From JAIXUI01 sp943373175 (lineage in GTDB: Bacteria > Bacteroidota > Bacteroidia > UBA7662 > JAIXUI01): a stretch of 64,000 bases of DNA. Below the pieces are notes generated by a model. The model saw only the letters and a list, made by a program, of their open reading frames with translations. It was not told the DNA's origin and made no database searches. Below, in pieces: positions 47,201 through 54,051 of the stretch (positions are counted from its first letter, which is position 1; each line of letters starts with the position of its first letter). The DNA lies in the NCBI GenBank assembly GCA_943373175.1, contig CALSBM010000008.1, positions 1 through 64,000 on the forward strand. The letters are read 5' to 3'. The position numbers and the translations under genes are program-made.

Positions 47201-50200
47201 TGTGCCACAGGGTTTCCACTTCCGGCAAATGAAAGACTAACCAATCCACCGGTTGTTGGAGCATTAGAGGTATGCCATGTTCCGTTGTTGTTGATGTTAC
47301 CTGCAATATTCACGTTAACAGCACCTTGACGGAATATAGAACCTGAATTAACAGTAAAGTTACCAAGAATGGTTTGGGTAGTACCAGGGCCTAGGTTTAC
47401 AAAACGACCAGAACCGGAACCACCATTCACTGTAACATGTCCAAGACGAAGACTTAATCCGCTGCTTACTCGGAAACCATTCACAGCGTTGCTGTTATTT
47501 GTTCCTGAAGAACCTCCTAATACCAACGTATGTCCAATACTGTTTGTAGTAATTGCTGGAGTGTAGCTCAATGCATTACCTACACCAGAAAGTACAGGGT
47601 CAACAATGGTCATTGTTCCACCATTCAACTGCACACCAATTGGAGTAGAAGCGAAGGATACAGCATCAACACCTTCAGGTACAGAGGTTGCAGAGCTGCC
47701 GCTGTTCGGGTCAACATTAATGTTTCCGCCGAATTGGATAAACTGAGCATTCGCAGTTTGAGCAAACTGAGCATTTCCATTGATTTCAAGATTACCTCCT
47801 GAAACATTAGTAATACCATTGTTCTGGAATGTTCTGTTGTGTCCACCAGTGGTACCTACAATGACATTGCCATTGGTTTGCTGATACGAACCAGTAGTGC
47901 TAACATTGATAGCAATAGTTGAAATTCCAAGTGTGAACGTTGCTCCTGAACCAGAACCACCAGTAATTGAAACTGGGCTAAATGGCAACCCGTTGTAATT
48001 ACCGGGGTTTAAGATATTAACCTGTAGAATACCACCAGCACCATCAACAAGCGTTACTAGGCATGTTGCACTGCTTCCAGTACCTCCTACAATGGTAACA
48101 ACATCGTTAACAGCATAACCGGTACCGTTAAGCACAGGAGTAACACTTGTTACAAGAGCTGCACCTCCGATATTAGTGTTACCTCCTGATACGTTATAAG
48201 TACCATTTAATACGAGGTTTCCACTGATAGTTAAAGTATTCGCTGGCTGGTTTAATGTTCCGCCATTATCAATAGTTACATTACTAGCATTGTAAGAACC
48301 ACCACCTTGAACAGTAACGGTAATTCCATTAGGAATAACTGCTGACTCAACAGAAGTTGGAGGAGTTCCTGAGTTCCAGGTCGTGCCATTACCCCAATCA
48401 CCACTTGCAATAGCCGTGATAACCGCTAAGGCATTGGAATTCTGTGTACCAACATGGAAAGTATTATTCAGCAATGCTGTGGAAGTAAAGAGCTTGTTCA
48501 CCTGAGTATTTGGAGAAGCTCCGGTATTCGCTGTTGATCTTCCAATCGGGTTTGCTGCGGTAGAAGAAACCAAACGAAGGTCTCCCGCATTAAACGACTG
48601 AATCATGTTGCTTGTAGTAGCACGCATTGTCCAGCTACCATTTCCAAGTCCATTGGCTGTAGAAACCACCCAACCTGCGTTGGAGCGAGTATCAACGTTG
48701 TTGAAGTTTACAAAACCTGTAACACCTGCTACCTCATTGAACGAAGTCATTGGACTCAGACCACCTGAAGAGTTAACTGAAACGGTTACTGTTCCACCTG
48801 AACTTAACGCGGTTGCGGGGTTGATAAAGATGCTTCTGTTATTGGTATTTGCACCCATTGGGAACAATCCATCCACAGAAGCTGCCGATTTTACCGTACC
48901 GTTGTACCAGCGAGTCATACTTCCTGAACCAACCACTAAACCTGAGGTATAGGAAAGAGAAGCAGGAATGGCTGTGGAAGAACCAATCGTTAGATTGTTT
49001 CCATTCAAGTCAACATTACCGCCACCAAGGGTCAATGCTGGAGGGGTTGACAAACTACCGGAACCATCTCCGATAATCAGGTTTCCACCAATAATTTGCA
49101 TACCCAAAGAATTGGTTAGCGACAGAATATTGATTGTTCTGGCATAAACTCCACTTCCGGTAGTAGTAGGAATTTCTGGTCCGGTAATGTGTTGCTGTGT
49201 TTCCTGCGCAATCAATACAACGTATGCAGCAGTTCCAACATTAAATGAAGGGGTAGTTGCAAAGTTTCCTGATGCAGTTGCTCCACCAGCATTTCCATAT
49301 TGAAGAACAACGTCTGTACTTCCTGTACCAAGAATTGCATTATGAGTAACGGAGTTATTGATAGACCCGTTAAAGAAATTTACCCTTTGTGTACGAATCG
49401 TTGCATTCAAGGTAAGCCCCGCTGTGTTTTGCATAGAGAAACCTGCAGCAGGTGAGTTAATACCCGTACCAGTATAGGTTTGTGGTGTAGTTCCAAAAAA
49501 CGTAAATCGGCTGTTTACCGGGAAAGCATCAATTATACCATTGTTAACGAAGGTAGTACCACTATAAAGAATGGTAAATCCATTCAATGCCATAGCAGTA
49601 CTTGGATTTACCGTAGTAGTACCTCTAACGTTAATTTGAGCAATCAGTACAGCAGATTTATTAGTAGAGGCATTATCAATATTTAAATCAAAAATATCTC
49701 CTCTAATACGGAAAGGTGTACCACTTCCTAGTGTAACAGTTGCTCCTGAACCAGTACCTCCGGTCAAGGTGATGTTACCTGAAGGAAGTGTGGTATAAAC
49801 CCCGGGATTATTAATCATTGCCTGAGTAATAACACCACCGGCACCAATGCTGGTAACCGTTACAGTAGCTGTAGTAGTGAAACTACCACCGGTCACGTTT
49901 AACACCTGTCCAATGGCATAACCAGTACCACCATTAACAATGCTGTTTACTGTAATTAAGCTATTAGGGGCAGGAGTGCTGGCATTACCTAAGCGAAGCG
50001 TACCACCAGTCATATTTAGGAAGCCTGCACCAAATAATCCGACCCAGTAGTCGGTTTGTGGTGCTGGAGAAACCCCAGTAGTGATTGCACGGCGTACTAT
50101 AGTTACAGTACCACCAGTAATATTGGCAACAATACCTGCGCTAGCTAATGCAAAAGAAGGATTGGCAGAAGAATTCCCCAGTGTGGCAACGTTGATGTTA

Positions 50201-52152
50201 CCCGCTGTTTGAGTGTAGTTAAATGCAAGCGTTGTTGCGGGATAACCGAAAGCACCAGCAACATTTAAGGTAGCGGAAGCACCATCAATGATGAAGGTTG
50301 CACCGGTTGTAAACAATAAACTTTGGTCAGCAGAAGTACCAACATTAAAGGTTCCTTGAGAAAGCCTTAATCTACCTAACTGAGTACCGGCTGAACCAGC
50401 CTGGCCTGTTACAGTAAAATTGGGGTTATCCAACCAAAAACCACCATTTGCAGGAATTACATACGCGATGGTTGAAAAGATTGGGTTTGATTGAGCAAAT
50501 GAACCTGAAATCCGGAAGGTTCCATTCAAAAAGGATAAGAACCCGGAGGTATTGGCTCCATTTACTGTAAATGAACGCGCCATGTTTACGATGGCTGCTG
50601 TAGATGTTCCTTTATTAATGGTAACAGTAGAAAAGTCCAGAACACTTCCTGAACCACTTACCGTACTATTGAGTGTACCGCCAAAGATGACATTAACTGA
50701 AGAAGAACCACTCATATCGAAGGTTCCATCTACGGTAAGGTTACCGTTTGATTGAATGTTGTTCGGATTGGCACTTGTACCCCCGATTCTCAGGGTGTGT
50801 GCAAGCGTAACTCCAGTACCAAAGTTGAAGTTTCCGGAAGCTGATACTGTAACGTTGTTAACAACATCCAGAGCGGCAGAAGAGATATTATCAAATCGAA
50901 GTGTTCCGTCAACGGTAAGGTTGTTACATGTTGCAGACAAACTGTTGATAGTAACGGTATGCCCCGCAGCAATTACAACATTCTGACTTGAAAGAGGAAC
51001 TGCCCCTGTTGACCAGGTAGAACCAGAGTTCCAGTTTCCAGTGGCGATTGAAGTGGCCGTGGGTGAAGCAACTGTTGAGCCTGAAACTGACGCAAAAGCC
51101 GAGGACATTTGTCCTTCGTTTACTGCATAAATGCGGTAGAAATAAGTAGTTCCTGAAAGCAGGCTAATATCCGTGAATGTAGTGGCATTAGCAGGCATGC
51201 TTGCAGCGTATGAGTAATTAACTCCATCATCAGAACGATAAATCAGATATCCAGTTTCAAGAGGAGCAGAAACCGCATTATCAGTCCATGACATGGAAAT
51301 GGTAGTAGTAGTAGCATTTACGAAAGTTCCAACTGAAGGCCCTGTTGGAGCACTAACCGGAGGAGTGAAAGTTACTTTACTATTAGTTGCAGGAACAGTA
51401 ACCAAAGCATTGTTAGGTGCATTAGAAAAGAATGTAGTATTCTCTACATTCTGAGTAAGCAACTGATTAGGTGCTTGATTAGTAATGGTGGTTACTAAAC
51501 CACTGGAGTAAGTTGGAGAAACTTGAGGCGAACCCAATGCCATGTTACCATAGCTAAACTCGATTAACCCTGTTGATTCATAAAGTATGGCTTGGAAGTT
51601 AAACGACTGATTGGTCGATGTAACACCAGAAGTGCGGACGTCTGCCCATTCTACGACTAAGCGTCTGGTTGGGGCAGAACCAAGTGTTTGGTACCGCACA
51701 CATGTTGAAGGGCTGGTATTAACAGCACCAACGGTGAGGTTGTCATAGAACGGTGCTATTGTCAACGGGTTTCCTCCACCTACATTGGTAGAAAAAAGTG
51801 AGTTGTCAGAGCCGTATCCAGTAATTGCACTCGAACCAGTGATACCGGCGGGTATTGTATTTAACGAAAGAAACCCTTCCAAGCTCGCATGGAACTGGGT
51901 GTAGGGTGTACCGTTAAACACAAAGGTAAATCCGATGGGATTCTGGCTGCTGAGGTTGTCTCCGCTAAAGCCGTTTCGCCAATTGGTCACCGCAGTGCCC
52001 GTATTGGAGATGGTGCTGTAGCTTTGACCCGTTAATCTCGATACAGAGTAGTTCGCAAGGGATTGCGCATCTACCCGCGTCGAGAATAACAACAGCAATA
52101 CGGCCCACATTGCCCCTTTCAGGACCTGGCCGAATCTGTAGGTGTTCTTCAT
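38215..52152 (-). CDS. Giant modular T9SS-exported surface protein (4645 residues)
   Basis: Signal peptide (MKNTYRFGQVLKGAMWAVLL ... RVDAQ) at one end and a T9SS sorting domain at the other (LSGRRVFSAQG, GVYLIEVSTNRG, basic end), so it is a type IX cargo. Between them: a beta-sandwich domain (~33-265) duplicated at ~3245-3470; a fibronectin III domain (~270-360); four copies of a 'A-x-G-x-W-x-x-x-x-T-W' plus NVVI..GHTVT unit (near residues 365, 1240, 1975, 2510) and a weaker fifth (~4090), each starting a long G/T/N/S-rich beta-helix-like stretch; four ~77-residue GTGYA modules; an Ig-like domain (~3145-3240, YQWQESNDG); three PPC-type domains (~3485, 3625, 3965) and two fibronectin-like domains between. 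Probable adhesin or surface matrix protein. A small secreted protein gene precedes it by 31 nt. Strong terminator after the stop. Many long antisense frames exist inside it and are not genes. Confidence 0.9.
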   Translation of the reverse strand: MKNTYRFGQVLKGAMWAVLLLLFSTRVDAQSLANYSVSRLTGQSYSTISNTGTAVTNWRNGFSGDNLSSQNPIGFTFVFNGTPYTQFHASLEGFLSLNTIPAGITGSSAITGYGSDNSLFSTNVGGGNPLTIAPFYDNLTVGAVNTSPSTCVRYQTLGSAPTRRLVVEWADVRTSGVTSTNQSFNFQAILYESTGLIEFSYGNMALGSPQVSPTYSSGLVTTITNQAPNQLLTQNVENTTFFSNAPNNALVTVPATNSKVTFTPPVSAPTGPSVGTFVNATTTTISMSWTDNAVSAPLETGYLIYRSDDGVNYSYAASMPANATTFTDISLLSGTTYFYRIYAVNEGQMSSAFASVSGSTVASPTATSIATGNWNSGSTWSTGAVPLSSQNVVIAAGHTVTINSLSATCNNLTVDGTLRFDNISSAALDVVNNVTVSASGNFNFGTGVTLAHTLRIGGTSANPNNIQSNGNLTVDGTFDMSGSSSVNVIFGGTLNSTVSGSGSVLDFSTVTINKGTSTAAIVNMARSFTVNGANTSGFLSFLNGTFRISGSFAQSNPIFSTIAYVIPANGGFWLDNPNFTVTGQAGSAGTQLGRLRLSQGTFNVGTSADQSLLFTTGATFIIDGASATLNVAGAFGYPATTLAFNYTQTAGNINVATLGNSSANPSFALASAGIVANITGGTVTIVRRAITTGVSPAPQTDYWVGLFGAGFLNMTGGTLRLGNASTPAPNSLITVNSIVNGGTGYAIGQVLNVTGGSFTTTATVTVTSIGAGGVITQAMINNPGVYTTLPSGNITLTGGTGSGATVTLGSGTPFRIRGDIFDLNIDNASTNKSAVLIAQINVRGTTTVNPSTAMALNGFTILYSGTTFVNNGIIDAFPVNSRFTFFGTTPQTYTGTGINSPAAGFSMQNTAGLTLNATIRTQRVNFFNGSINNSVTHNAILGTGSTDVVLQYGNAGGATASGNFATTPSFNVGTAAYVVLIAQETQQHITGPEIPTTTGSGVYARTINILSLTNSLGMQIIGGNLIIGDGSGSLSTPPALTLGGGNVDLNGNNLTIGSSTAIPASLSYTSGLVVGSGSMTRWYNGTVKSAASVDGLFPMGANTNNRSIFINPATALSSGGTVTVSVNSSGGLSPMTSFNEVAGVTGFVNFNNVDTRSNAGWVVSTANGLGNGSWTMRATTSNMIQSFNAGDLRLVSSTAANPIGRSTANTGASPNTQVNKLFTSTALLNNTFHVGTQNSNALAVITAIASGDWGNGTTWNSGTPPTSVESAVIPNGITVTVQGGGSYNASNVTIDNGGTLNQPANTLTISGNLVLNGTYNVSGGNTNIGGAALVTSVTPVLNGTGYAVNDVVTIVGGTGSSATCLVTLVDGAGGILQVNILNPGNYNGLPFSPVSITGGSGSGATFTLGISTIAINVSTTGSYQQTNGNVIVGTTGGHNRTFQNNGITNVSGGNLEINGNAQFAQTANAQFIQFGGNINVDPNSGSSATSVPEGVDAVSFASTPIGVQLNGGTMTIVDPVLSGVGNALSYTPAITTNSIGHTLVLGGSSGTNNSNAVNGFRVSSGLSLRLGHVTVNGGSGSGRFVNLGPGTTQTILGNFTVNSGSIFRQGAVNVNIAGNINNNGTWHTSNAPTTGGLVSLSFAGSGNPVAQSINGSGNFRNATPTIAIAAAGTGYALGDILTVSGGTFTTAATFKVTGVNLGLVTALTLENAGAYTVEPTGTFSLTGGTGSGATATLTTGSFIPTGSFASLTFNNNSFLQGATVNVNNLIVAGTLNTAGSLINLGSNNLTLGTSATALGTLTVGTGFFTSTTGTFTRWFGTGSIVLTTAAGTFPFATTQGLNRTMFIGQTSATGGGTISARFVDASGLSTITPSFVDGSVTVDSRTNGRWAVSSGNGYTSTTMSAQFRAESIFQNVTTAADIRVTADNASAPGVHNASSLSAGVVNVSRANITSALFNSTGAFYLGGNVQNFPVIYTAIASGNWGDAATWDLNAVPVSTANVVIATPYNVTVGSDASYDANGVTVQSNAQLTLAGNTLNIGPAGGGNRMLEVNGGVTISSGTLNVNGYVNFNSGSAFNMSGGNFNIDGNTGTPGSSVASNQNLLNFSVGASGNAINATGGTITIVDPHGNTGLSLAINRPSSSGASCDFSGTTVRFGDGASTTTGVASQGFAVATAFSGGLSVPLGSVQVNAGSAANRFVMAANVAAQSMDVSGTLTINASSELQIPANGSLSINGTLTNNGTLTATGALFVRATGNLSPIASTIGGAGTYRNLATSPTANFTNFTMNNASGVTINSLSNTGTGTVSGTLNMLAGDIDLGANTFTLGTSATSIGTLSYTSGNFVASTGFFSRWVGTSTLTQTGTFLFPFSFVGANRSVNFNVLNAGAITTGGRISARHNGAIGNTNISAFSDNGVSVDRTTNSSWTFNQSGLNLGANSLVPTASVIGVGGFSDVITLRFVNATDNTTTGSSGSGTFAIPAVSRAFPNAVLGAIFNNTAYRVGGNATTATLAPTTFAIATGAWEDVNTWNTGIVPDATNDVVITGGTTVTVDAQAAVCNGIAINPNGGLTVSGSTLNVGSSAFNSGALTMNGGTFNVTGAAGLGLNNFSMATFTMSNGTINVGSATAANRIFHAAGTFAMSGGNLNVFGTANLFGANVSQTGGTISVDPNNANIGGSSATTNSIASAAVSAAGSGYSLGSIVTVTGGTFTQPAQLQVASLSGSTVATVNVINPGIYTAFPTNPVSVTLSSGSGSGATFNLTQGILTMGVTVNSASNLNGGTIQIIDPAVNTSAAGTTQALRITGSVVNNTAFGGTHAIQFGNGVSTTAGNADGFVFETFGNNTNRVPVNHVTISGGNSGNRFLSPGRFGMHVRGNLTISNNSEFNTQPTGGEVVLGGNVSVGSGGNFTALRAITLGSGATYNALNAQTISGPGTYRNATSSPSANLQSVIVNNGNGITLSTPLSLDANSTLALTNGNVHTTLTNLLTLRNPFTTAVSGGSSNSYVVGPMVRRMPASLSGDSTYTYPVGGAVFAPFELVAAKTLNAGNTDVRVSVTDAAPTGSPDNVVLGALNSRYWQAAVTSSPNYFSSAVVRVTEQGLAANNRLARSSTLNGTFVSVSSSPVSPFTNISSDTVTSLGFFAVGSLVNCSGTPNAGTATASSNFVAPGGTAVLTLAGQTAANGITYQWQESNDGISGWANVTGGQNPNSLTYTTAALGGTKFYRCVVNCTFGSSANSNVVGVFVPLNMDYDVTRQTGQTYSSIMSSGTNFSWVGTSTDEAYTAPLSLTALGFNFNYQGVPVTQLRTQVNGFLTFNPATTAGFTNNFAAAGSMGMVAPMWADFVTSPNNNTLAALQGSIKYQLTGANNSQVLTIEWANIEVFGVAGPSLNFQVKLYEATGVIEFLYGNMIATDGNASVVYNYTSGLSALNSAGGIGNFISQQLENVNNFSNSASVNNLAIVPSCNTKVTFTPGNNAVLPTDPGNATLNDNCATATVLTVGTGAGADPCIVHRTAGSTVSTGIPSCTANASNLQQRDVWYSFTLTNTSNVTISVVPGGGYDAVVQLISGACGTQTSVNCVNAAGTGLTESITANGLAAGTYFIRVWGATANSTGYFNLGLNAVLTPPSNDNCAGATALTIGTPINSGNTAGATASTGNPTCALGNGDDDVWYTFTATSTYTRLTVTPVAPYNAVVQVMTGACGSLTNLVTCVNNAGAGGAEILDLATVAATTYRVRVYHSATGSTPSSGFSILAEAPIAACPALTSPSNNLSNVDPAVVNTFNWAASAGPGTGITYTFQVSTSSNFSSLLVNQTGLSTLTTTVAANALAQSTNYFWRVLAVNANGTSSNCTARQFATSGVLPSCATGLVPANGASNQAVTLTLSWGIASGNPTGYDVYLATSQTNVANQAVFTRVSQDQAGNSYLATGLQNNTTYFWKVVPRNLAGVATGCATQSFTTIATPPVNDDCSGAVALTVNGSTLTGQTSANATQTFAPCASTQANDVWYKFTANGNRAQVTVVGASGLNAVVQAYSGSCGSLTPISGTCTNSTGNNGTEYMIATGLTAGQEYFVRVYNANAGTSAGTSFSVKVENIITWSGNSWVGGTPDATTGTTLVRIPTGTSVTLPNGSTIGELIVEGNGQVSVGTGTVTFLGNVSFVTTGLVTFGGTGTIVFGGSGTQTLAGAPVQFNGIVRVATGATLSTSTLILMNSGTLMHGTGTPTGGGSFTGTLRQRRTGSTNPLLYNYWSSPVSGSTLAALNGTNFFSFNSATQIWTSETSAAAMLTGIGYSSTGSNSGFGSAGTRQFSGMPNDGPINVAMSVNPGSNDDWNLVGNPYPSALSGGTFITDNSANIVGPLYFWNTAFSTNSGQNNFTGADYVTRTLANAPFQIGVAQGFFVEATSTSLSYMNSQRNATNATIFRTQSPIQRMTLLAHNSQNVANNTLIAFTADATDQYDRLWDGRKNKGNFEVSLYSRLNGVDMAVNAFGELNAAKVVELGLDVNQTGQHTFMIDQLENVDASTSIYLQDMVTGTMHNLRNSAYVFNATALGTYTGRFYLHFQPLTTSVPTIQQTKPGMFFNADVLRITGLVEGTVVESIQVMDLSGRRVFSAQGLENSGTVEQNVNLPLGVYLIEVSTNRGIFTEKVFKSVK
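41749..42420 (-). repeat. Second copy of the giant protein's N-terminal domain
   Basis: Encodes a domain running from YDVTRQTGQTYSSIMSSGT to CNTKVTFTP, matching the N-terminal domain (51361-52056; YSVSRLTGQSYSTISNTGT to NSKVTFTP). Shared points include 'GF.F.F.G.P.TQ....NGFL..N', 'R/TLVVEWADV' versus 'VLTIEWANI', and 'LYE.TG.IEF.YGNM'. Confidence 0.8.
43875..44105 (-). repeat. GTGYA module 4 in the giant protein
   Basis: Encodes GSGYSLGSIVTVTGGTF ... NPGIYTAFPTNPVSV ... GSGSGATFNL. Same layout as the copies at 46935, 47925 and 49715. Confidence 0.75.
46935..47165 (-). repeat. GTGYA module 3 in the giant protein
   Basis: Encodes GTGYALGDILTVSGGTF ... ENAGAYTVEPTGTFSL ... GTGSGATATL. Confidence 0.75.
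47925..48150 (-). repeat. GTGYA module 2 in the giant protein
   Basis: Encodes GTGYAVNDVVTIVGGTG ... NPGNYNGLPFSPVSI ... GSGSGATFTL. Confidence 0.75.
49715..49950 (-). repeat. GTGYA module 1 in the giant protein
   Basis: Encodes GTGYAIGQVLNVTGGSF ... NPGVYTTLPSGNITL ... GTGSGATVTL. Confidence 0.75.
51361..52056 (-). repeat. First copy of the giant protein's N-terminal domain
   Basis: Domain from YSVSRLTGQSYSTISNTGT to NSKVTFTP, directly after the signal peptide; duplicated at 41749-42420. Confidence 0.8.
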
Positions 52153-52183
52153 AGTTTATTTGGTTTGGGTTTAGTTGTTTGAT

Positions 52184-52624
52184 TCATGGTTTAGGGGTAG
52201 GCGTTTTAGCAGACTGAAAAGCTGCATTATTAATAAATCCACCCCATTTTTTCTTACTCCAGCTTAACAGATCTGTTTCGCTGGTAAAAGTTTGAATGTT
52301 TGAGCGTTGCTGCTCTTTCTGAGATTCGCACCAGTTCTCTGCCTTTTGCAATTCTTCTACCTGATAAAAGAATACATTGGGAACTGGTCTGTATTGGAGC
52401 AACCGACATCCCGGTAATTCCGGAGCCTGTTGTGGCTGAGGCTTTGCCTTTTGCTTCGGTGCCGTCGAGGTAGTTTTAGGTGCTGGAAGTTGTACAACCA
52501 CCCATTCTATTGGAGCAGGCATTTGTGCATGAGGCGAGGCCTGAGCCTCTACCTCCACGGCCTGTCCCAAAAGATTGCCTGCAGATAACAAGGTTAGTGC
52601 GAAAACAGCACATAGATTTCTCAT
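52184..52624 (-). CDS. Small secreted Pro/Gln/Lys-rich protein
   Basis: 146 residues. Signal peptide (MRNLCAVFALTLLSAGNLLG), then an Ala/Pro/Gln-rich low-complexity linker (~45-70, PKQKAKPQPQQAPELPG) and a C-terminal part with LLQYRPVPNVFFYQVEELQ and a Lys/Trp-rich SWSKKKWGGFINN. No known family. It lies 31 nt upstream of the giant gene on the same strand, so the pair is probably one operon and the protein may assist export, folding or anchoring of the giant; that is inference. It has a strong Shine-Dalgarno sequence (GGAGGAACG before ATG), rare among the genes in this window. Confidence 0.7.
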   Translation of the reverse strand: MRNLCAVFALTLLSAGNLLGQAVEVEAQASPHAQMPAPIEWVVVQLPAPKTTSTAPKQKAKPQPQQAPELPGCRLLQYRPVPNVFFYQVEELQKAENWCESQKEQQRSNIQTFTSETDLLSWSKKKWGGFINNAAFQSAKTPTPKP

Positions 52625-52633
52625 CGTTCCTCC
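52625..52633 (-). promoter_or_regulatory. Strong Shine-Dalgarno sequence
   Basis: GGAGGAACG directly before the ATG at 52624. Most genes in this window have no such sequence. Confidence 0.6.
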
Positions 52634-52644
52634 AAGTTATTTCA

Positions 52645-52673
52645 TTGTTAAACCCGAGACTCCCGTTTAACAA
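52645..52673. promoter_or_regulatory. 29-bp dyad upstream of the secreted-protein operon
   Basis: Outer arms TTGTTAAAC and GTTTAACAA are perfect reverse complements; including the inner bases, 12 of 14 positions pair around the centre. It lies 20 nt before the start codon, so it could be an operator for a dimeric regulator or a hairpin in the mRNA leader. The rest of 52674-52925 shows only weak short hairpins. Confidence 0.5.
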
Positions 52674-52925
52674 TATTTAGCTTTTACAATTAGAAAATGA
52701 ACAATAGCGGATTATTACCTTTTTTTATCTACTTAGTGCTTAATCCCCTTAAAACGCCTCCTTTAAGGCAAAAGGAATTTTACCTTATCGCATAGGCTAC
52801 CTATTCTCAAAAAATAGGCGCCTTGAAATAAACAACATGAAAAAAATGCCCTGAATTCTGAAACGAGGCAACTTGCAAGAAAAACGACGCAGCAATCTGG
52901 ATAAAAATATCTGGCACTACCTCAT

Positions 52926-54047
52926 TTAGAAAGGGGCTTTTCTATTCAAATGCGAAAAAAGTTTCCCAACCTTGTTGTCGTTACGGTAATTAATCGTGCT
53001 TTTTACTCTGAACTCCCACTCTAAATCATTCAGTTCAGGTGGGATTGTATTAAGATATTCGGGGATTGAGTTTATGTCGTCCACAATAGTTACGACACTT
53101 TCTAACGCTGTTCCGTGTACCATTTTTGAGTTGGCCAATATTCTTCCTCCATTAAAAAGGACATTAAGCAGTTTAAGTTTGATGCCGGTAGGCTGAGGAG
53201 TAAACAACAAATTCCAACCAGCACGGGAAATCAAGTCATTTAGATGGGCTTCAGATGGATTAGGAACTACCGAAACTCTGGCCGTAGCCTTTGATAAAAG
53301 AGAAGATGACGGATTGCGACCTGCAACAATCAATGGTGGCAAGTGAGTATGATTATTCCATAAATCCAGCAGTCTAAATGCAACTACGGCATTCTCCTGA
53401 ACAGCTAGATTGCCATGAAAAAGCACAAACTCTCCACCTCCAGCACCAACATTAACCTCATCAAACGGAGTGAATGGAGGAATCCAGTCGTGAATAGGCT
53501 CAGGGAAATGTTTGCGAAAATAAATTTGATCTTCCAGCGATACATTTAAAAAAGTAGTGGCAGAACGCAGAACCCGTTCCCATTCTTCTAACCTTCTCGC
53601 ATCCTCCAATAAGTACGCTTTCTTGATAAATCCTGACTCAAGCTTTGCCAAGTGGCGATAGTAATCATGTTCGACATTGCTTTCCCTGAAAAGTAATTTA
53701 CGACCAAAAAAAGCAGGATGCTCAATCCATCTGGTAGTATGCAAGGTTTCAAATAGGATAGGTTCATTATCTTTAATTAGGCCACGAAGCAACTCCTTGC
53801 TGTTGCGGCTTGCAACTGTATAGGGCAACCCCTTCAGGATATCCGCCCAATCTATTGTTCGTTTGTATAAAGAAACATTAGCACACAATTCTTCCAATTC
53901 TGGACTTAGCTTCCGCCCATGGTAAGCCCAAGCATGAAGATGAACCTCTACACCAGATTTCTTTAGCCATCTAATCTTGTGAAAAACGTCTTGCACTCCC
54001 CCGTAATCTGCCGGGTATGGAATAGCAAAACTGACTACATGTACCTT
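52926..54047 (-). CDS. Glycosyltransferase-like protein (GT-B type)
   Basis: About 373 residues. N-terminal Rossmann part with VHVVSFAIPYPADYGGVQDV and FHKIRWLKKSGVEVHLHAW; C-terminal part with FVLFHGNLAVQENAVVAFRL, PLIVAGRNPS and PTGIKLKLLNVLFNGG, the usual GT-B donor-site layout. Acceptor and donor are unknown. The frame is open to TTG at 54071, overlapping the upstream gene by 20 nt; GTG at 54047, 4 nt after that gene's stop, places the first beta-strand at the very start and was preferred. Second glycosyltransferase of a pair, so a shared polysaccharide or glycan is likely. Confidence 0.8.
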   Translation of the reverse strand, partial: KVHVVSFAIPYPADYGGVQDVFHKIRWLKKSGVEVHLHAWAYHGRKLSPELEELCANVSLYKRTIDWADILKGLPYTVASRNSKELLRGLIKDNEPILFETLHTTRWIEHPAFFGRKLLFRESNVEHDYYRHLAKLESGFIKKAYLLEDARRLEEWERVLRSATTFLNVSLEDQIYFRKHFPEPIHDWIPPFTPFDEVNVGAGGGEFVLFHGNLAVQENAVVAFRLLDLWNNHTHLPPLIVAGRNPSSSLLSKATARVSVVPNPSEAHLNDLISRAGWNLLFTPQPTGIKLKLLNVLFNGGRILANSKMVHGTALESVVTIVDDINSIPEYLNTIPPELNDLEWEFRVKSTINYRNDNKVGKLFSHLNRKAPF

Positions 54048-54051
54048 CACT

